A stretch of DNA of 8,821 bases from JANOAR01 sp031411235 (GTDB lineage: Bacteria; Verrucomicrobiota; Verrucomicrobiia; Verrucomicrobiales; Verrucomicrobiaceae), in contig JANOAR010000191.1 in NCBI GenBank assembly GCA_031411235.1, positions 1 through 8,821 of the forward strand, written 5' to 3'. This document shows positions 5,974 through 8,821 of this stretch, in pieces. The notes beneath the pieces were generated by a model. That model ran no database searches and had not been told where the DNA came from. It was given only the letters and a program-made list of their open reading frames with translations. Within the stretch, counting starts at the first letter, position 1. Each line of letters opens with the position of its first letter. The position numbers and the translations under genes are program-made.

Positions 5974-7929
5974 ATGAACGCCTTCAGAATCCGCACGCTC
6001 TTCATCATGCTCGGCCTTGGGCTGGGACCACTGACACTGCTCATCGTTGGGCTACGCTTCTTGCCGGGCGGTCTTTTACCCTGGATCTGGTACGGGCTGT
6101 TGGCCTGCGTCACCATCGCCCTGGCGATTGGCGCTAGCGGGGCTGTCTCCCGCCCACTCAGCGATGCTATCGCGGCCTTCGTCACCCTCTTCCGCACGGG
6201 CGGCAAGCATAAGCCCCGCACCTGGGTGCCCACCGAGTACAGTGCCATGCAGGAGTCGCTGACTCGGCTGGTTGCCGACCACGGTAGCCGCTGTGCCGAC
6301 ATCGAGCGCAGTCTCAGTGCCCAAGCCGCTGCTCTCGCTGAGGCCGAGAGCGCCGCCATCCGTGGGCTGGAAGTCCTGCACGCCGTGGTGGATTCCGCCA
6401 GCGAGGGCATCGTCTTCGTCCATGCCGATGGCCATGTGGCGATGATCAACACCCGTGCGAGTGAGTTGCTCAGCCTCACCGATGACTATGCCGCGCCTGG
6501 CATCGGCATCGCCACTTGGTTGGAAAACGTGGTGACACAGTTCCAAAACTCCAGCGACCTCTTGCAAACGCTCACCTCGTGGCAGCGCACCGCCAGTGGC
6601 CTCTATGAACTCGAAGCCGAACTCGCGGGTGATGAGCCTCGTCTCGTCACCCTACGCTCGGTCGATGTGCGCCGCGATGGCACCACGCTGTTGGGTCGCC
6701 TGTGGCTATTCCGCGAGAATTCGGATCAACGCCGTGCTACTCAGCGACTTCGGGTTTCGCAAAAGATGGAGTCCATCGGCCAACTCGCTGGCGGTATCGC
6801 CCATGACTTCAACAACCTGCTCACCGCCATCCGGGGAAACCTCACCATGGCCGAACTGGTCGAAGACCAAAAAGAGTACCGCGACCGCTTGCAAGGTGCC
6901 ACGCGAGCCACCGTCCGCGCGGCTGAACTGGTAAGGCAACTGCTCGGCTACTCGCGCCGCAGCGACAGCACCAAGGCCAGCACCGACATTACGCATCTTG
7001 TCTCCGAGACCCGCAGTATCCTGCGCTCCAGCATCGACCCCAGGGTCGCCATTCGCACCAACGTTGAACCCGCTATCTGGCAGGCCTGCGCGGATCCCGT
7101 GCAACTAGAGCAGGTGCTGCTGAATCTCTGCCTCAATGCTCGCGATGCCTTGCCCGAAAAGGGCGGCGTTATCGACATCAGTGCCTTCAACCTTGCGGCC
7201 AAACCTGGTGCCGATGCCGACCATCCCAGCGCTAAAAACCAAGTAACGCTGCGCATTCGCGACAACGGCACGGGCATCCCTCTGGAGGCTCGCGAGCACA
7301 TCTTTGAGCCTTACTTCACCACCAAGGCTGCCGACAAAGGCACGGGCCTCGGTCTCGCCATGGCACGCACCATCATCGAGGAAGCGGGTGGGCGTATCGA
7401 GTTCGATAGCGAGCTGGGCAAGGGCACCGAGTTCCGCCTTTATTTCCCCGCAAACATCAGCGTCGCAGACCCAGAGCTTAGCGTTGAAGCCACTGCGACC
7501 AAGCCAGTGCGCGACTCGCGCACGGGCACGCTGCTCGTCGTCGATGACGAGGCTCCTGTCCGCTCCATCGCTGCGCAAATGCTGCGCTACCTCGGCTACA
7601 AAGTCGTCGAAGCTGCCGATGGCATCGAGGCCATCTCCAAGCTGGAATCGAGCGACGTTCCCTTCGACGCCGTCTTGCTCGATGTCTATATGCCCAAGCT
7701 CTCGGGCCGCGATACCTACAAAGCCCTGCGCGAACGCGGGCTCAATGTCCCCGTCATCGTATGCAGCGGCTTCACCGTCGAGCCCGATGAATTCACAGCG
7801 CTGAGCAGCAATCGTCGCGGCGGTGTCGTGCAAGTCATCCAGAAGCCCTACTCTATGGAATCCCTCGCCCACGTTGTGATGCGGGCCGTTGGAGCCACTT
7901 CGCCGAATGACGAAGTGCTGGCGGCGTAG
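5974..7929 (+). CDS. Membrane-bound hybrid histidine kinase (PAS-like, HisKA, HATPase, receiver)
   Basis: The 651-residue protein starts at ATG 5974, 7 bp after the preceding stop; a TTG at 5929 would overlap the upstream gene and is less likely. Domains in order are two membrane segments (about 8-27 and 34-58), a HAMP-like/coiled linker (60-130), and a PAS-like sensor (about 133-245, VDSASEGIVFVHADG). Next comes HisKA with the phospho-accepting His277 in GGIAHDFNNLL, then HATPase with N box NLCLNARDAL (Asn388), DNGTGIP, FEPYFTTK and GTGLGLAMA. A C-terminal receiver (about 518-635) has acidic Asp524-Asp525 in VVDDE, phospho-acceptor Asp570 in LLDVYMP, and Lys624 in IQKPY. All catalytic residues are present, so autophosphorylation at His277 and transfer to Asp570 are expected. 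No DNA-binding output or separate regulator lies nearby, so a downstream phosphotransfer partner must be encoded elsewhere. Almost no periplasmic loop is present between the membrane segments (about 6 residues), so sensing is likely through the membrane, the PAS domain or a partner protein. Confidence 0.93.
   Translation: MNAFRIRTLFIMLGLGLGPLTLLIVGLRFLPGGLLPWIWYGLLACVTIALAIGASGAVSRPLSDAIAAFVTLFRTGGKHKPRTWVPTEYSAMQESLTRLVADHGSRCADIERSLSAQAAALAEAESAAIRGLEVLHAVVDSASEGIVFVHADGHVAMINTRASELLSLTDDYAAPGIGIATWLENVVTQFQNSSDLLQTLTSWQRTASGLYELEAELAGDEPRLVTLRSVDVRRDGTTLLGRLWLFRENSDQRRATQRLRVSQKMESIGQLAGGIAHDFNNLLTAIRGNLTMAELVEDQKEYRDRLQGATRATVRAAELVRQLLGYSRRSDSTKASTDITHLVSETRSILRSSIDPRVAIRTNVEPAIWQACADPVQLEQVLLNLCLNARDALPEKGGVIDISAFNLAAKPGADADHPSAKNQVTLRIRDNGTGIPLEAREHIFEPYFTTKAADKGTGLGLAMARTIIEEAGGRIEFDSELGKGTEFRLYFPANISVADPELSVEATATKPVRDSRTGTLLVVDDEAPVRSIAAQMLRYLGYKVVEAADGIEAISKLESSDVPFDAVLLDVYMPKLSGRDTYKALRERGLNVPVIVCSGFTVEPDEFTALSSNRRGGVVQVIQKPYSMESLAHVVMRAVGATSPNDEVLAA
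7896..7917. terminator. Inverted repeat at the 3' end of the kinase gene, possible weak terminator
   Basis: CACTTCG at 7896-7902 pairs perfectly with CGAAGTG at 7911-7917 around an 8-base loop. It lies within the last codons of the kinase gene, and the convergent ribokinase stop begins only 12 bp after the kinase stop. There is no adjacent T-run, so classical Rho-independent termination is doubtful. The hairpin may protect the 3' end of the mRNA, or be chance. Confidence 0.3.
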
Positions 7930-7941
7930 TGGTGTTCGTCT

Positions 7942-8821
7942 TTAATCTAGCCGCAGCAGAGCGGCATCGACTTCGGCGGTGCTGGGAGTCGCTTCTTGGG
8001 CACCGGGTTTCAGCGTTGCTAGCGCACCTGCCACACTTGCCGCGCGTAGGGCGGGCTCTAGCTGACGCGAGTCGGCCCAGCGGGCGGCAAAGGCTCCCGT
8101 GAAGCAGTCGCCCGCGCCCACGGTATCCACGGCTTCTACTTCCAGAATGGGAATCTCCAGCGAAGGGCCACGCATCGAAAAGGCCAGCGTGGAGTCGGCT
8201 CCGCGCGTGACGATGAGCGTGTGGATGGTCTTCGCCGTCAGCGCCTCGCGTATCCAGCCCAGGTCGCCCAAGCTTCTGATCGGCTTGCCCAGCAGTTGCT
8301 CGGCCTCGTGTTCATTGACGATGACGAAGTCTAGCTCCACCTCGCCCCAGGGGAAACCTTCGCGCCAGGGCGAGGGATTCAGGCAGGTCGTGGTGCCCAT
8401 CGGTTTCGCCAATCGCAGGCCCGCCGCTGCGGTCTCTAGCGGTATCTCGAATTGGGTGAGAATGATCGAACCCATCGCGATGAATTGACCCTGCGCCTCG
8501 ACTTCAGCCGGCGTCAGCGTGGCATTCGCACCGAGGCCCACGACGATGGTATTTTCGGCCTGAGGATTCACACAGATCAGCGCAGTGCCCGTGGGGACGC
8601 CTTCGCGAATGATGATGCCAGCGGTAGAGATGTCGCGCCGCTGCAAGTAGTCGATGTAGGCCACGCCAGCGCTGTCGTCACCCACGCAGCCGATCATCAT
8701 CACCTTGGCATCCTGCTTCGCTGCGGCCACGGCTTGGTTTGCTCCTTTGCCACCGAGGCGAAACATCAAGTCCCTCGCGGCGACCGTGTTTCCCGGCTTG
8801 GGGAAGGCATCGACCAGCGCG
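7942..8821 (-). CDS. rbsK: Ribokinase (PfkB family), 5' end outside window
   Basis: The enzyme phosphorylates D-ribose to ribose 5-phosphate with ATP, in the cytoplasm. Visible signatures are the N-terminal substrate/PfkB motif (LGGKGANQAVAAAK), MIGCVGDDSAG, VNEHEAEQLLG, and the anion-hole/catalytic motif DTVGAGDCFTGAF with the catalytic Asp in GAGD. The TTG at 8769 is not the start. The frame stays open to the right edge and reads ALVDAFPKPGNTVAARD just before the GGKGANQ motif, matching the D-x4-PKPG-T region of ribokinases. Perhaps 10-15 N-terminal residues are therefore missing from the window. About 293 residues are present, in line with the usual length of about 305. No ribose transporter or regulator is in view. 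A related PfkB sugar kinase with another pentose or nucleoside substrate is the main alternative. It is convergent with the kinase gene, 12 bp between stops. Confidence 0.9.
   Translation of the reverse strand, partial: ALVDAFPKPGNTVAARDLMFRLGGKGANQAVAAAKQDAKVMMIGCVGDDSAGVAYIDYLQRRDISTAGIIIREGVPTGTALICVNPQAENTIVVGLGANATLTPAEVEAQGQFIAMGSIILTQFEIPLETAAAGLRLAKPMGTTTCLNPSPWREGFPWGEVELDFVIVNEHEAEQLLGKPIRSLGDLGWIREALTAKTIHTLIVTRGADSTLAFSMRGPSLEIPILEVEAVDTVGAGDCFTGAFAARWADSRQLEPALRAASVAGALATLKPGAQEATPSTAEVDAALLRLD

Noticed and set aside
7105..7872. A 255-codon - strand frame opposite the kinase gene
   Set aside because: It mirrors conserved kinase and receiver motifs, and an antisense gene under such constrained sequence is very unlikely without other evidence.

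Overview
The window (8821 bp, roughly 60% GC in the genes) reads as chromosomal DNA of a Gram-negative bacterium. Most likely it is a member of the Verrucomicrobiota (Prosthecobacter/Verrucomicrobium-like). That assignment is inference: it rests on the style of the first protein (MTGN...FPTPTP start region followed by a fibronectin III-like domain), the collagen-like protein beside it, and the near absence of Shine-Dalgarno sites. No rRNA, tRNA, CRISPR array or transposase gene was seen.

Left part (1-2871, + strand): three surface or envelope-type genes in a row. The first is a fibronectin-III-like protein that enters from the left edge and is cut by an in-frame TAG at 461-463, with the rest of its domain still readable to 574. 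The second is an intact 300-residue collagen-like (Gly-X-Y) protein carrying two copies of a 52-residue module. The third is a family GT4 glycosyltransferase broken by a one-base deletion at about 2588-2590, inside its E-x7-E active-site motif. Two of the three genes therefore carry single-base lesions, which means either a decaying locus or sequencing/assembly errors.

Middle (2898-3429): a small MmcQ/YjbR-family gene on the - strand, convergent with the glycosyltransferase. A perfect 14-bp palindrome sits beside its start codon. It is followed by a very AT-rich intergenic stretch (about 21% GC over 3341-3410) with a 10-bp direct repeat. This is the likely control region for the rightward genes and perhaps for the leftward one.

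Right part (3430-7929, + strand): a tight three-gene unit with gaps of 23 and 7 bp. It encodes a coiled-coil protein, a one-pass membrane protein with a large cytoplasmic N-terminal domain and periplasmic BON-like/OmpA-like domains, and a membrane-bound hybrid histidine kinase (two membrane segments, PAS-like domain, HisKA, HATPase, receiver). The OmpA-like domain lacks the usual peptidoglycan-binding Asp. The three may form an envelope-sensing or envelope-organising unit that ends in phosphorelay signalling. This is the most interesting functional hypothesis in the window.

Right end (7942-8821, - strand): a ribokinase gene, convergent with the kinase gene, whose N-terminal codons lie beyond the window.
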